The position numbers were made by a program, and so were the translations under genes. Source: Chitinophaga sp. (GTDB lineage Bacteria; Bacteroidota; Bacteroidia; Chitinophagales; Chitinophagaceae). From it: a stretch of 64,000 nucleotides of DNA. The stretch covers positions 1 to 64,000 of the forward strand of contig NZ_JAGHZS010000011.1 of assembly GCF_017745275.1 (NCBI RefSeq). The letters are read 5' to 3'. Positions 8,693 through 19,711 of the stretch are shown piece by piece; within the stretch, counting starts at the first letter, position 1; every line of letters begins with the position of its first letter. The notes beneath the pieces are model-generated. The model saw nothing but the letters and a program-made list of their open reading frames with translations. It did no database searches and was not told the origin of the DNA.

Positions 8693-11128
8693 TTACTCCA
8701 CTATCCACTCATGTATGCCACTGGCATTTTCTACCGGTTGTTGCACTTCGAGTTTCAGTGCAGTGGTGGTGACTGGTTCAAAAGATACCAGGTTGTATTT
8801 ATCTTTCTCCGTGGGATACGGGGTGGTATTCTTTACCGGCACCCAATTGTCGCCTTGCCGGTAATATATTTTCCAGGCGGCAGGAACGCGGCAACCACCA
8901 AAAGGACCATCATCATACCAGTATACTTTAGCGGCATGCACCGTGTAGCTGCTGTCAAAGTCATACTGCACCCATTCTTTACTGCCTTTTGCAGGCCACC
9001 AGTGCAGGTAAAGTGCACTGTTATCTTTGGAGTCTTTGGGTTCATATTGGTCATTCAGTGCCAGGTACATCCGTTTATTTTTGATAGAAGCGCTGACCTT
9101 ACTTTTAGAAGCAATGGTGGGTGCCGGCTTAGGCTTGGCCACGGAGGCTTCAAACGGTATCCAGACGGTCATTTCAGATGGTCCGCGGTTAGCCCAGGCA
9201 TAATACGGTATAGCCGTTACCGTTTGATGGCTGGTGAGCAGGGAATCTGAATGCAGTTGCCTGCTGGCGGCAGTACCTTGCATTTGCAGTGTCATTACGC
9301 CATTGAGCAGGTCAGGTTGGAAAACAGTACGCACGGCGGCCTGTTTATCCACTACAATATTTTGCACAGTGGCCTCTTTATTATCGGGACCTTCGAGGCA
9401 AAACATCATAGGGCCGCGTTCCAGGGCAAAGCGGTATTGATCATCTTTTACGGGAGCAGCGGCCATTACTTTTTTCACCGGCATAGGAAAGTCTACCGTG
9501 ATTTTGTCGTTCGCCTTCCAGGTACGTGTTATCACGGCATATCCCTTATCCATGGTATATGTAACCGGCGCTCCATTCAACAGCACGGGAATATTCACAG
9601 TGGCGCTGTCGTCTTCAAAATACAGGTTGCCCGGTACAGGACGATTTTGCGCCCATCCGGGGATACGTATCCTGAGGCTGAAAGTCATTGGTTTAGCCGG
9701 ACGGATGGTAATGTCATCCTTACCGTTCCAGGGATACATGGTTTGCTGTACAATATTCACTTTACCTGCTTTCAACTGTATAGTAGCTGAATCGCCTACA
9801 AACAGGTTTACGTATACATCATTGTCTTTTTGTGCATACACATATCCAGGCATTGAAGGCAGGAAGCGGGTCATGTTGGAGATACAACATGCACAACCAA
9901 ACCAGGCACTCCGCTGATGTTGTCCCATAGAAGCCAGTGGGTTGGGATAGAAAAAACGGTCGCCGCTTAACGACACCCCGGATAGTAATCCGTTATACAG
10001 CGTACGTTCCAGTACATCTATATATTTGGCGTCGCCATGGAGCAAAAACATCCGGTTGTTCCAATACACATTGGCAATAGCAGCACAGGTTTCGGCGTAG
10101 GCCGACATATTAGGCAGTTCATACGCTGCTCCAAATGCTTCTCCTGCACCGGTAGCGCCAATACCTCCGGTAATATATAATTTACGGTTTACCACATCTT
10201 CCCAAATATCATCAATGGCTTTCAGGTATTGACGATCACCCGTCAATGCCGCCACATCTGCCATACCTGTATACATGTAGGTGGCACGCACGGCATGTCC
10301 TACTGCTTCGTGCTGATCAGTCACTTTCTTATAAGCCTGGTTATATTCGCTGCTATACTCCGATCCGGGCCCGCGTACATCCAGAAAAAATTTAGCCAGG
10401 TCCAGGTAAGCTTTGTTTCCGGTTACACGGTACAAGCGGGTCAGACCTGTTTCCACGATCTGGTGACCGGGATACTTTTCTTCCTTCCCCCAGCCAAACA
10501 CACGTACCAGCAGGTCTGCATTTTTGATGGCAATATTGAGCAATGTTTTCTTACCTGTAGCCTGGTAATGCGCTACCGCAGCTTCAAAGAGATGACCGGC
10601 ATTATATAGTTCATGGCTGAGATCTTCTTCTTTCTCCCAACGCCTGCTCCCCATCCATTCGTGAGGTTTGGCTGCTTTCACGGTACGGAAGGTATAGAGA
10701 TAGCCATCCTGCTCCTGGGCATCCCCGATAATAGCAATGAGGGTGTCCAGGTATTTCTCCAAACCGGGATTGGGCTGCATTTGCAGCCCGTAGGAAGCAC
10801 CCTCTATTATTTTATAGAGGTCGGTGTCATCAAAGGTATATTCCGTTAATTTATCTCCCGGCAGCTTACCAGCAGCCCGAAGGAAGTTATCTATTCTGCC
10901 CGTCTTCCTGCATTGATCCAATGTATATGGTATGGTTACGCTGGCATTGGTTTTAATTTTCGGCGCCCAGAAAAGATCGTTTACCCTGACCTGCGTAAAT
11001 GCTACAGGCTTTATAGGATAATCCTGCTTTAATTGTGCTTTCAGGGTGCTATTGGTGAACAATAGTCCGGCAGCCGCCACTGTTATCTTTCCAAAAAATG
11101 AAGTCATACCTGTTGTATTCATACGCAT
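8693..11128 (-). CDS. Glycoside hydrolase family 127 beta-L-arabinofuranosidase-like protein with C-terminal discoidin-like domain
   Basis: VNDLFWAPKI...PYTLDQCRKTGRIDNF, YAETCAAIANVYWN, CACCISNMTR. Confidence 0.85.
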   Translation of the reverse strand: MRMNTTGMTSFFGKITVAAAGLLFTNSTLKAQLKQDYPIKPVAFTQVRVNDLFWAPKIKTNASVTIPYTLDQCRKTGRIDNFLRAAGKLPGDKLTEYTFDDTDLYKIIEGASYGLQMQPNPGLEKYLDTLIAIIGDAQEQDGYLYTFRTVKAAKPHEWMGSRRWEKEEDLSHELYNAGHLFEAAVAHYQATGKKTLLNIAIKNADLLVRVFGWGKEEKYPGHQIVETGLTRLYRVTGNKAYLDLAKFFLDVRGPGSEYSSEYNQAYKKVTDQHEAVGHAVRATYMYTGMADVAALTGDRQYLKAIDDIWEDVVNRKLYITGGIGATGAGEAFGAAYELPNMSAYAETCAAIANVYWNNRMFLLHGDAKYIDVLERTLYNGLLSGVSLSGDRFFYPNPLASMGQHQRSAWFGCACCISNMTRFLPSMPGYVYAQKDNDVYVNLFVGDSATIQLKAGKVNIVQQTMYPWNGKDDITIRPAKPMTFSLRIRIPGWAQNRPVPGNLYFEDDSATVNIPVLLNGAPVTYTMDKGYAVITRTWKANDKITVDFPMPVKKVMAAAPVKDDQYRFALERGPMMFCLEGPDNKEATVQNIVVDKQAAVRTVFQPDLLNGVMTLQMQGTAASRQLHSDSLLTSHQTVTAIPYYAWANRGPSEMTVWIPFEASVAKPKPAPTIASKSKVSASIKNKRMYLALNDQYEPKDSKDNSALYLHWWPAKGSKEWVQYDFDSSYTVHAAKVYWYDDGPFGGCRVPAAWKIYYRQGDNWVPVKNTTPYPTEKDKYNLVSFEPVTTTALKLEVQQPVENASGIHEWIVE

Positions 11129-11144
11129 CTAATATAATAACTTA

Positions 11145-11165
11145 TAATTGTCTTTATTACAATTA
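11145..11165. promoter_or_regulatory. Operator-like palindrome TAATTGT-N7-ACAATTA
   Basis: TAATTGT CTTTATT ACAATTA, 17 bp upstream of the GH127 start. Confidence 0.6.
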
Positions 11166-11285
11166 TCAAAACTGCCGTCATTCTGCACGAGCAACGGGTT
11201 TTCACTCATTTCACCTCCCGCAATATATAACATCATTTAAAGCTGCACTCCCGGCGCAGGCCGAACGCGGTATGCGTTCCGCCTG

Positions 11286-12245
11286 TTACAACTTAGTTAC
11301 ATTGGGCAACCTCACGGTTACTTCATAAGTACCTTCAAATAATATCTGGAATCCAAAGCGGGGATTGGCCGCCCAGCCTTTGATGGGTCCTCCGTCCATT
11401 TTTATAAACCGGGCAGGAATACGATAATAGATCAGGTAGTTCACATACCCGGGAATTAGCTTAGCCGGGTATGGCGCAATAGCGAAATCGGTGATCAGCG
11501 CAGTATCGGTTACCACCACGGGGTTAAACCTCGCATAAGAAGCAAAAGATGGGCGGTCGCCCCGCACAATCACCTCTCCATTCCGCGGGTTAAAAAGCTT
11601 TCCATTTTTATCCACGATCTTCAACGATACCTTGGTGCCCTGTGCAGAAATGCGCTTTAACTCCATAGTACCTTTAGCCTCGCCGGGAAAAGTATTCGTA
11701 ACAGAGTCGTAACCAGGAATGACGGGGACCTCCGTCATGCGGATATATTCCGGATCCTGGATATGCAGACGTGCCAGATTTTTGTATATCCTGCTCCCAT
11801 TTACGTTGGTCGCTTTCACATCAAACTCGTATACCCCATTCGGTAAATTGGTGGCAGGAGCCTTAAATAAAAATCCACCGTTCACCGGGTTAAACTCAAA
11901 AGGTAATTCCTGCGAGCTATCCTGTTTGGCACGCAACAACGCAATAGTAGTATCCTTATCGGGATCGAAAGACATTTTATCTTTAAATGTCCATACCGGG
12001 TATTTGGTACTGAAAGCGGCGGGTAGCTTACCACCCTCTACCGGGCGCATATCCAATAATTCAAAATGTACAGGCGGTGTGGAACCATCAAATAAAATAC
12101 CCGGGTAGCGGGCTGTGATCCCTTTAGGAATATAAATTTCCGGGCTTTTATAACGCATGCCTTCACTCAAAAAACCATTCTCTACTTTGGTACAGGCTAT
12201 GATGAGTACAGTAAAGGCGAGGGCGGTGAACAAAATATATTTCAT
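11286..12245 (-). CDS. Lipoprotein, DUF5007-like
   Basis: Lipobox LIIACTK; position in SusCD-fasciclin operon. Confidence 0.6.
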   Translation of the reverse strand: MKYILFTALAFTVLIIACTKVENGFLSEGMRYKSPEIYIPKGITARYPGILFDGSTPPVHFELLDMRPVEGGKLPAAFSTKYPVWTFKDKMSFDPDKDTTIALLRAKQDSSQELPFEFNPVNGGFLFKAPATNLPNGVYEFDVKATNVNGSRIYKNLARLHIQDPEYIRMTEVPVIPGYDSVTNTFPGEAKGTMELKRISAQGTKVSLKIVDKNGKLFNPRNGEVIVRGDRPSFASYARFNPVVVTDTALITDFAIAPYPAKLIPGYVNYLIYYRIPARFIKMDGGPIKGWAANPRFGFQILFEGTYEVTVRLPNVTKL

Positions 12246-12256
12246 AGCTGCTTATT

Positions 12257-12928
12257 TTAGTTTTCTCTATAAATATAAAATCCAAGATTAGCGTTGGCTT
12301 CCAACACATGCACCATACCGGTGGCCGTACGTACCTCCGATGTTTGCACATAGGCATAGAAGTCCGGCGCTTTATTCTGTACGCCATCGGGCACGTCTTC
12401 ATCTGCCTGACCAAAAATGCGACGTAGCAATATCCGGTTAGTAGTAGACCGGATACCACTTACATCTATATAGTATTTTTCGAGATTCAGGTAATAGCTG
12501 CCTTCTCCGCTCTTATTCTGAAAAAGTTTCTTTGTATAACCCAGCGCCTTCTTGTCTATTACCCCGGCGAAGATGTGCCTGCGCAGGTAAAATTTAATGC
12601 TGTCGGTAACCAGGCTATCTAATGTAAACTTGATGTTTTCGTTATTATACTTTCTTTGCAGTGCTTTTGTTTGTTGCGCCAGGAAACTGTTAACACCGAA
12701 AGTGGTAGGAGAAAAAAAAGTGATATCGCCGTTTATCTCTTCTTTCATCCCGGCTTTGTCTATCAGGAGTACCACCGTGTCCAGGACCTTACTTTCCTTC
12801 AGGAAATCGTAGGTAGACATCTTCCTGATCCTTTCCAGGTTAGTACCTCCGTCATCTACCAGGTATTTATCTTTCTTACATCCGGTAATAAGAAGTATTA
12901 GCAGGATGCATGCTTGTAATATTTTCAT
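12257..12928 (-). CDS. Fasciclin-domain lipoprotein
   Basis: Lipobox LITGCKK; FFSPTTFGVNSFL, ATGMVHVLEA. Confidence 0.7.
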   Translation of the reverse strand: MKILQACILLILLITGCKKDKYLVDDGGTNLERIRKMSTYDFLKESKVLDTVVLLIDKAGMKEEINGDITFFSPTTFGVNSFLAQQTKALQRKYNNENIKFTLDSLVTDSIKFYLRRHIFAGVIDKKALGYTKKLFQNKSGEGSYYLNLEKYYIDVSGIRSTTNRILLRRIFGQADEDVPDGVQNKAPDFYAYVQTSEVRTATGMVHVLEANANLGFYIYREN

Positions 12929-12948
12929 GAAGATTATTTTTAGAGATC

Positions 12949-14517
12949 TTAAATTTTACCAGCCCAGTATTTGTTTTGCACCAGCATCCGGTTGTTATTG
13001 AACAGCGCAGGATCCAGCGGCATCAGGTATCCTTCCTGGTTATACCTGGCAGGTGTAAGCCAGGGAACAAACGTGCGTTTCATACGCACATCATCGAAAT
13101 ACAACTGTCCTTCCATAAACAATTCACACGCGCGTTCCGTCATAATTTCGTCCAGCATACGATTGTAGGAAAGCGGTGCATCGCTGACAAAAGCGGCGGA
13201 GTCTTGCTGCGGGCGGTTACGGGAACGGCGGAAGCTGCGCAGCTGTGAATAGGCATCGCCCAATTGTCCATTGTATACTGCTATCTCCATACGGGTTAAC
13301 AGCAAATCTGCATAGCGGATTAACGGCACATTGTTGTCGAGATAAGGATCCGCCTGCTGATTAGGATTGTTGTAAACGACATTGCTGAATTTTACAAAGA
13401 TGGGACTGGCACCATCTGCATCATATAAAAAAACTCTTCTTCGTATATCTGTATTCGTTACAGTATCTTCTTCCTCCGGCCCGGTTTGAATAACGCGTGG
13501 AAACAGGTTGTTCACATAACTGTTGCCTAACAATAAATTGCTGCGGGTTACTTTGGCCAGCACGGGTATGCGAAGAAATTTTTCAGGCATCAAATTACTG
13601 GACCCTTCGTTATTGATAAAGCGGGTATATAATTCAAAGAGGCTTTCACGGCTGTTGCCTGTAAATATCTTTGCATATTGCAGGCTGTCTACTTTTTCGC
13701 CGGCAGCAGCCACTCCATATAAACCACTGCTTACTACCTGTTCTACCAGTGCGGCAGCTTTATTAACATCTGCAAGGTCCGGTGTACCTTCAAAGGCCGG
13801 TTGTTTGATCACACAGGCACGCCACATATACACCTGTGCCTGTAGCGCCATGGCAGCTGCTTTGTTGGGTACTACGCCTCTATTGGATTCTACGTCATAT
13901 GCCATATCGAGACAATTAATAGCGGAGTCCAGGTCATTTAATATTTGCTGCGCCACTACTTTTTTATCGGTACGGGCCAATGGTGTATTGGCAATAGGAT
14001 TGGGATCCGGCGTAGTAATGAGGGGTACATCACCGAAGGTACGCAGCAGCTGAAAATATACATAGGAGCGGATAAACAGGGTTTGTCCTGCTATATTTTT
14101 TCGTCCTTTTTCCGGATCATCCAGGAAAGTATTATCAGGTACCAACGGTAGTTTTTCCAGTATCAGGTTAGTTTGCAGGATCGTGCTGTAAAACCTTGAC
14201 CAGTTACGGAATACGCCCAGGTAATTCATCTCAAATTTCCCCACCTGTATGTTCCAGTCGGCTCCGTAAAAATAAGGGGCATCCTGGATAACAATATACT
14301 GATCTCCCAGGGTAAGATCGCCGAGGTTATGCAGGTAATCCTGATCCAGCAAATTGGCCCGCAGCGAAGCATAGGCGCCTGCCAGCGCTTTTCTCATATC
14401 GGTTTCTGACTTCCAGAATTTCTCTTCGTAGGTGGTATCTTTCGGCGCCTGGTTGAGCATCTTTTTGCATCCGGATAAACAGGTTCCTATGAAGAGAATA
14501 AAAAGCAATCGTTTCAT
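12949..14517 (-). CDS. RagB/SusD family nutrient uptake outer membrane lipoprotein
   Basis: Lipobox, LNQAPKDTTYEEKFWKSETD, RSYVYFQLLRTFGDVPLI. Confidence 0.95.
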   Translation of the reverse strand: MKRLLFILFIGTCLSGCKKMLNQAPKDTTYEEKFWKSETDMRKALAGAYASLRANLLDQDYLHNLGDLTLGDQYIVIQDAPYFYGADWNIQVGKFEMNYLGVFRNWSRFYSTILQTNLILEKLPLVPDNTFLDDPEKGRKNIAGQTLFIRSYVYFQLLRTFGDVPLITTPDPNPIANTPLARTDKKVVAQQILNDLDSAINCLDMAYDVESNRGVVPNKAAAMALQAQVYMWRACVIKQPAFEGTPDLADVNKAAALVEQVVSSGLYGVAAAGEKVDSLQYAKIFTGNSRESLFELYTRFINNEGSSNLMPEKFLRIPVLAKVTRSNLLLGNSYVNNLFPRVIQTGPEEEDTVTNTDIRRRVFLYDADGASPIFVKFSNVVYNNPNQQADPYLDNNVPLIRYADLLLTRMEIAVYNGQLGDAYSQLRSFRRSRNRPQQDSAAFVSDAPLSYNRMLDEIMTERACELFMEGQLYFDDVRMKRTFVPWLTPARYNQEGYLMPLDPALFNNNRMLVQNKYWAGKI

Positions 14518-14536
14518 AAAATGTGTTTAGCTGTTT

Positions 14537-17500
14537 TTAAAATCCTACGTCAATACCCAGGGTGTACTTATGCGGACTAGGGTATCCTACTCCATTATAT
14601 TCTCCGTAGGGATTCACATTTTCCGCATCCGGCAATCTTTTCGATGCCTGGAAAATATAGACATTGTCCATTAGCCCGTAGAAGCGAAGCCTGCTCAAAT
14701 GCAGTGGCTTCAGTGCTTTTTCTTTCAATGTATATCCGAAGGATACATTTTTAATGCGGAAGTAATCTCCCTTCTCCAGGAAAAAGGTTTGATCGGCCCG
14801 ATAATAGTAGCGGTAAGTGCCGATATCCATGCGGGCATATTGTGCCTTGTCGCCGGGCTTTCTCCAGATATTCATCCCGGAAAGATCTGATACCGCATAT
14901 TTCGAGAACTCATTACCTGACTGGTCCCAGCCGTAACGGCCGTAGGTATCAGATTCATAGAGGTTCAGCACATCTCTTTTAAAGGTGAAGGTGCAGAGGA
15001 AACCAAAAGTGAAATTCTTCCAGTAGAAATTTTGTGTAATACCACCGGTTAAAAAGGGATTAGGATTGCCATAAGGAATCTTGTCGCCGGTAATACCACC
15101 GTTGAAAGCATCTATGATGCCATCACCATCCAGGTCTGCGAAAATAAACTCGCCTGCGCGGAAGGGGTTATTGGCGGAGGGATCATTAACGGCGCCCACC
15201 TGGAATTTTTTGCCGGTATATCTATCGGTAGGAATATCTGCATCGGTAGCGTATACACCTAATGTTTTCAGCAAATAGAAGGTATTCACTGCCTGGCCAC
15301 GGGAGAGGATATGGGTGGTATTGAACAGGTTGCCAAAAGTAATATCCCTGTTGTCGTTTGGCAGGCTTACCACCATATTTTTGTTCATGCTCACATTCCA
15401 TAGTATTTCCCAGCGAAGCGCGCTTTTTGCCGGCAATACATTACGAACCTGGAAATTAATATCTACGCCTGCGTTACGCAGTTGTGCACCGTTTGTTTTA
15501 GCTGTAGCTATACCGGTGGTGCTTTGCAGGTCCATATTGATCAAACCGGCTTTGCTGTTTTTCACATATACATCAGCGCTGAAATAATACTTACCGTTCA
15601 TCAATTCTGCTTCTATCCCACCATTCCAGCTGGTTGTTTTTTCCCAGCTGATATCCTTCTGCGCCACGCCACCGGAGCCGAATTGCGGAGTGATGGTTAC
15701 CGTTCCATTGTAAGTAGTAGGATTCAGGTTACTACCATTATACCAGGCACCGCCCACGTTGTACAAACTATATTGCAGGTAGTAGTCGCCAGGTAAATTT
15801 CCCAGCACTCCATAGCTACCGCGGAGTTTAAGCATAGACAACCAGTTGGAGTAGCGCCGCATAAAGGGTTCATTGCTGATGATCCACCCTGCCGAGATAG
15901 CGGGGAAATATCCCCATTTATTATTGGGACCAAAACTGGAGGCGGCATCACCACGCAGGGATGCGGAAAGCAGGTAGGTGCTTTTATAATCGTAGTTAAC
16001 GCGTGAAAACAGTGAAAGGATACCGAAGGCAGAATAGGAAGAGCTACCGGTCAGATATGGCCCCTGCGGGAAACCATTGACCACCTGTATCTGGTCGCTG
16101 GCGCCACGGTCACCACGTGCATAGGTATTCTGATAGGTACTGTATTGTACTTCCTGTCCTACAATGGCATTAATCGTATGTTCTTTCTGTTTGCCAAATA
16201 CGGCGTTCCAGTTCAGGTCGTTGGAGGTGGTATAACTTTGTTGCAGGCCACTGTTGGATGCAGCACTGTTGCCCAGGTCTGCATTCAGTTCTCCGGGTAC
16301 GGATATATCACGGCGGCTCATCACCATGGCTACAGAGTTACGGGAGCGGAACGACAGTTGCCTGGATAAACGCAATTGGAAGGAAATATCTCCATTTACC
16401 TGGTTATCGGTATTAATATCCATATTGCTGGAGTATCTGCCGAGTACTCTTTGCAGGCTATTCTCATCGGGTGCAAAGAGGGAGGATGGCATGCTCTGGC
16501 CAAGTGCACCGAACAGGTCGGTGCTGCTACCGGAGCCGCGCCCGCGCTCCATACGCGCCAGCCGGATATTGGGGATAACCTCCAGCGCACCATTTTTAGT
16601 ACGTATAGAAGATGAATAATTGAGTGTATACCGTTTAAACCCGGAAGCTTTCACGATCCCGTCTTCCATATAAAAACCAGCGGATAAGCGGTAAGTATTA
16701 TACTCCGATCCCCCGTATACGTTAAGATCAGCGTTGCGGATCATACCATTCCGGTAAAACAAACGTTGCCAGTCGGTGGCTTTGTTTAAGTCAGGATTCA
16801 GGCTATCGGTCATGATCAGGTTCTTGTGGACTAAGCGGTCCAGGTTACCTTCGAAGGCATCGTCATACAGGCGGATTTTTTCCCGGCGTTCAGCGGCGCC
16901 TACCAATACGGTACGGAGTTTAGGGATCTCCGTTAGTCCGGCGTAGGCGGAAAGGCTGAAGCGGGGAGCTCCTGTTTTGGCGCGTTTGGTTTTGATAATG
17001 ATCACACCATTGGCGCCACGGGAGCCGTATACTGCTGCTGCGGCGGCGTCCTTCAATACGTCTACCGATTCTATTTCATTGGGATTCAGTCCTGCAATAC
17101 TATTGGTACCGGTGCCGATGTTGGGCCCTATCATATCATCATTAAACTGTGGCACATCGTCAATAACATACAATGGCTTGTTTAATATCTTGTACTGATT
17201 ATCCTGGTAGGAGGTACTGATGGCCGTATTTCCTCTTACAGAAATGGTGGGTGCAGCACCGGGTTCGCCTGTAAAGTTCTGCACATTTACGCCCGACATG
17301 CGGCCCTGCAGCAACTGTTCGAAACTGCCGGCAGGAATGTTTTCAATGTCTTTCCCCCGGATGCTGGAAACGGCGGCCGTGGCTTTTCTACGACTAACGG
17401 TCTGGTAACCGATAACCACCACATCTTCCAGTGCGCCATTTTTCTGTGTCAGCACGATGTTTAAATGTGTGCGGCCTTTCAGCTTTTGTTCCTGCTTGAG

Positions 17501-17725
17501 ATAGCCAATAAAACTGATTTCCAGTGTGGCGTCAGGCAGGGCAGTAATCACGAATGTTCCTTTTTCATCTGTGACTACTCCCTGGGAATTTCCTTTGATT
17601 TTAACGGAGGCTCCGGGCAATGGCCCGTTTCTTTCATCTGTGATGGTGCCCGTCACTCTTACGTTTTGGGCAACAGATGGTAAGACCGCCCACAGGGCGA
17701 TAAAAGCCATGACAATTACTCGCAT
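14537..17725 (-). CDS. SusC/RagA family TonB-linked outer membrane protein
   Basis: Carboxypeptidase-like N-terminus, plug motif VDVLKDAAAAAVYGSRGANGVIIIKTK. Confidence 0.97.
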   Translation of the reverse strand: MRVIVMAFIALWAVLPSVAQNVRVTGTITDERNGPLPGASVKIKGNSQGVVTDEKGTFVITALPDATLEISFIGYLKQEQKLKGRTHLNIVLTQKNGALEDVVVIGYQTVSRRKATAAVSSIRGKDIENIPAGSFEQLLQGRMSGVNVQNFTGEPGAAPTISVRGNTAISTSYQDNQYKILNKPLYVIDDVPQFNDDMIGPNIGTGTNSIAGLNPNEIESVDVLKDAAAAAVYGSRGANGVIIIKTKRAKTGAPRFSLSAYAGLTEIPKLRTVLVGAAERREKIRLYDDAFEGNLDRLVHKNLIMTDSLNPDLNKATDWQRLFYRNGMIRNADLNVYGGSEYNTYRLSAGFYMEDGIVKASGFKRYTLNYSSSIRTKNGALEVIPNIRLARMERGRGSGSSTDLFGALGQSMPSSLFAPDENSLQRVLGRYSSNMDINTDNQVNGDISFQLRLSRQLSFRSRNSVAMVMSRRDISVPGELNADLGNSAASNSGLQQSYTTSNDLNWNAVFGKQKEHTINAIVGQEVQYSTYQNTYARGDRGASDQIQVVNGFPQGPYLTGSSSYSAFGILSLFSRVNYDYKSTYLLSASLRGDAASSFGPNNKWGYFPAISAGWIISNEPFMRRYSNWLSMLKLRGSYGVLGNLPGDYYLQYSLYNVGGAWYNGSNLNPTTYNGTVTITPQFGSGGVAQKDISWEKTTSWNGGIEAELMNGKYYFSADVYVKNSKAGLINMDLQSTTGIATAKTNGAQLRNAGVDINFQVRNVLPAKSALRWEILWNVSMNKNMVVSLPNDNRDITFGNLFNTTHILSRGQAVNTFYLLKTLGVYATDADIPTDRYTGKKFQVGAVNDPSANNPFRAGEFIFADLDGDGIIDAFNGGITGDKIPYGNPNPFLTGGITQNFYWKNFTFGFLCTFTFKRDVLNLYESDTYGRYGWDQSGNEFSKYAVSDLSGMNIWRKPGDKAQYARMDIGTYRYYYRADQTFFLEKGDYFRIKNVSFGYTLKEKALKPLHLSRLRFYGLMDNVYIFQASKRLPDAENVNPYGEYNGVGYPSPHKYTLGIDVGF

Positions 17726-17827
17726 GGGATAATGATTTAAGCGATGTTAAAAATTCTGGTTGATCTACATTGTTACAGGTTTACACAATACGTTAAACAA
17801 CGCAATGGACGCGAATTGGCTGATTTT

Positions 17828-17848
17828 TAATTGTTAATTTGACAATTA
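17828..17848. promoter_or_regulatory. Operator-like palindrome TAATTGT-N7-ACAATTA
   Basis: TAATTGT TAATTTG ACAATTA upstream of susC (17725). Confidence 0.6.
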
Positions 17849-17939
17849 TTACAACAAAACTATTTGAAAAGAGTGGATATTACTTCCCGGAAATTAACTG
17901 ATAGATTGCTGATTTTAACTGAATGGAAAGTCTGGGGCA

Positions 17940-17968
17940 ATAAAAAGCCGGTGCTGGAAAGCACCGGC
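17940..17968 (-). terminator. Intrinsic terminator of the peptidase operon
   Basis: GCCGGTGCT-ggaa-AGCACCGGC hairpin followed by TTTTTA on the minus strand. Confidence 0.85.
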
Positions 17969-17978
17969 GTATTCTCCG

Positions 17979-19700
17979 TTATAGCTTGTAAAAACGCCAA
18001 TTGGTGGCAAAATCTTTCGGTATCGGTTTATTAAGCAGAATGGCCCTGAGCATTTCAACAGGCATCATGTTCTCTCTTAATACGGCATCGTGGTATTGTT
18101 TGAATGTCATTTTCCCGCTGTCTACCAGCTCTTTTTTCAGCGCTTCGAACTGCAGGCCACCGATCATATAGGCGATCTGGTATAAGGGGCTATAACCGCC
18201 GGCAAAAGAGCGTCTTACTTCTCCTTCTGCATTGGCCCGTTCATGGCCAACCCGGTCTACCAGGAAGTCGATACATTGTTGCGGTGTCCATTTGCCGGTA
18301 TGATAATTAATAGAGAAGATAATTCTTGCGCAGCGATGTTTACGCCAGAACAGCATACCTATTTTATCTTCCGGTGTTTTGGCAAAGCCCTGATCCCACA
18401 GCAGCCGTTCCCAATAGAGGGCCCAGCCCTCAATCCAGAAAGGCGTTTCAAAATGGCGGTATGTTTTGTAGCGGTTCTGCATAAATTCCTGTAAAGCATG
18501 ACCGGCCAGGAGTTCATGGTGTACTGTGGCACGGGAGAAATGCGGGTTATTACCGCGCATACTCATCATTTTATCTTCCTGGCTCATACTGCTAACGGGG
18601 TAGGATACACTAAATTCTTCCCCGCCGGTAAAGAATGGGTTGACGAGTTGCCGTTCCGGCGTCATCATGATCATGCGCCAGGTTTCATCAGCAAGTGGTG
18701 GCAGCGTAATCAGGTTGTGCTCGCGGAGGAAGCCAACAGATTCCTCATACAACTTCATCATGGCGGCGGGCTGGTCTGCCGGCGGCACGTAGCTGTTTTT
18801 AACTTTTTCCAGTGCCGCCCGCCAATCGGTGCCCAATCCCATTTCGCGGGTGGCCTTCTCCATTTCCGCATCACACCAGGCAAATTCTTTGTTGGCGATC
18901 GCCAGTAATTCTTCCGGCGTATAAGGAATCATTTCTTCCTGCAGGCCCCGCACCAGTGCAGCGCGGCCAATAGGATGCCCTGCAATGCCGCTGCCATCGT
19001 CCGGTAGTTGTACCTTCTTCGTTTCCTGCCTGGCGAAAGCGGCACTGTAGTTTTTCAGGAGACTATCCAGTTGTTTATAAGGCGCGGGAATCCACCAGGA
19101 AAAAAGTGGGTCGTAGCCATTATAGAAAGTAAATACGCTGTTCAGCGCACTCCGCAGGTCTTTCACGGTAGCCATACCACAGCGCGTTTGTGCAAAAGAG
19201 AGGCTACTGTCCGTTGCCAGTTGCTGTTGTTGCCTGGCAACTTCTTTCGCTATTTCGCTGAGTTGTGCAGCCAGGGCGGGGGCATCCGGTTTGTCACCGC
19301 GACGGCGGTGCTGTTCGGCCTCATAAATTTTTTCGGCAAACGGAAACCAGCGCTTCACAGAGCTATACGTTTGCTGCGCCTCCTGCAGTTCTTCCGCAGC
19401 CGATTGCAGACGGCGTTTGAACAACGTATAGTCCACCTGCGCACCAACATTCAGGCGGTCATAATTCAACTGTTGTAACCGTTGCTGATAGCTCTTTATC
19501 AGCGTATTAAAGCGGGCAAAGTGCTCTGGTGAATTTTCTATAAAATAGAAGCGGTGAAGACTACCGGCATCTGCTTCATATTGCACCATAATATTATTGA
19601 CCTCACTGGTTTGTGCATAGAGGTCATTGTCGGTTGATTGTGCGGATACGCTGGCATAGTGCAGTAGTATCCCGGTAAGCAGGGGGAATATTTTTTTCAC
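17979..19700 (-). CDS. DUF885 family protein (peptidase-like)
   Basis: HHELLAGHALQEF metal-binding motif, FAGGYSPLYQIAYMIGG. Confidence 0.85.
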   Translation of the reverse strand: MKKIFPLLTGILLHYASVSAQSTDNDLYAQTSEVNNIMVQYEADAGSLHRFYFIENSPEHFARFNTLIKSYQQRLQQLNYDRLNVGAQVDYTLFKRRLQSAAEELQEAQQTYSSVKRWFPFAEKIYEAEQHRRRGDKPDAPALAAQLSEIAKEVARQQQQLATDSSLSFAQTRCGMATVKDLRSALNSVFTFYNGYDPLFSWWIPAPYKQLDSLLKNYSAAFARQETKKVQLPDDGSGIAGHPIGRAALVRGLQEEMIPYTPEELLAIANKEFAWCDAEMEKATREMGLGTDWRAALEKVKNSYVPPADQPAAMMKLYEESVGFLREHNLITLPPLADETWRMIMMTPERQLVNPFFTGGEEFSVSYPVSSMSQEDKMMSMRGNNPHFSRATVHHELLAGHALQEFMQNRYKTYRHFETPFWIEGWALYWERLLWDQGFAKTPEDKIGMLFWRKHRCARIIFSINYHTGKWTPQQCIDFLVDRVGHERANAEGEVRRSFAGGYSPLYQIAYMIGGLQFEALKKELVDSGKMTFKQYHDAVLRENMMPVEMLRAILLNKPIPKDFATNWRFYKL

Positions 19701-19711
19701 GGGAACAGGTT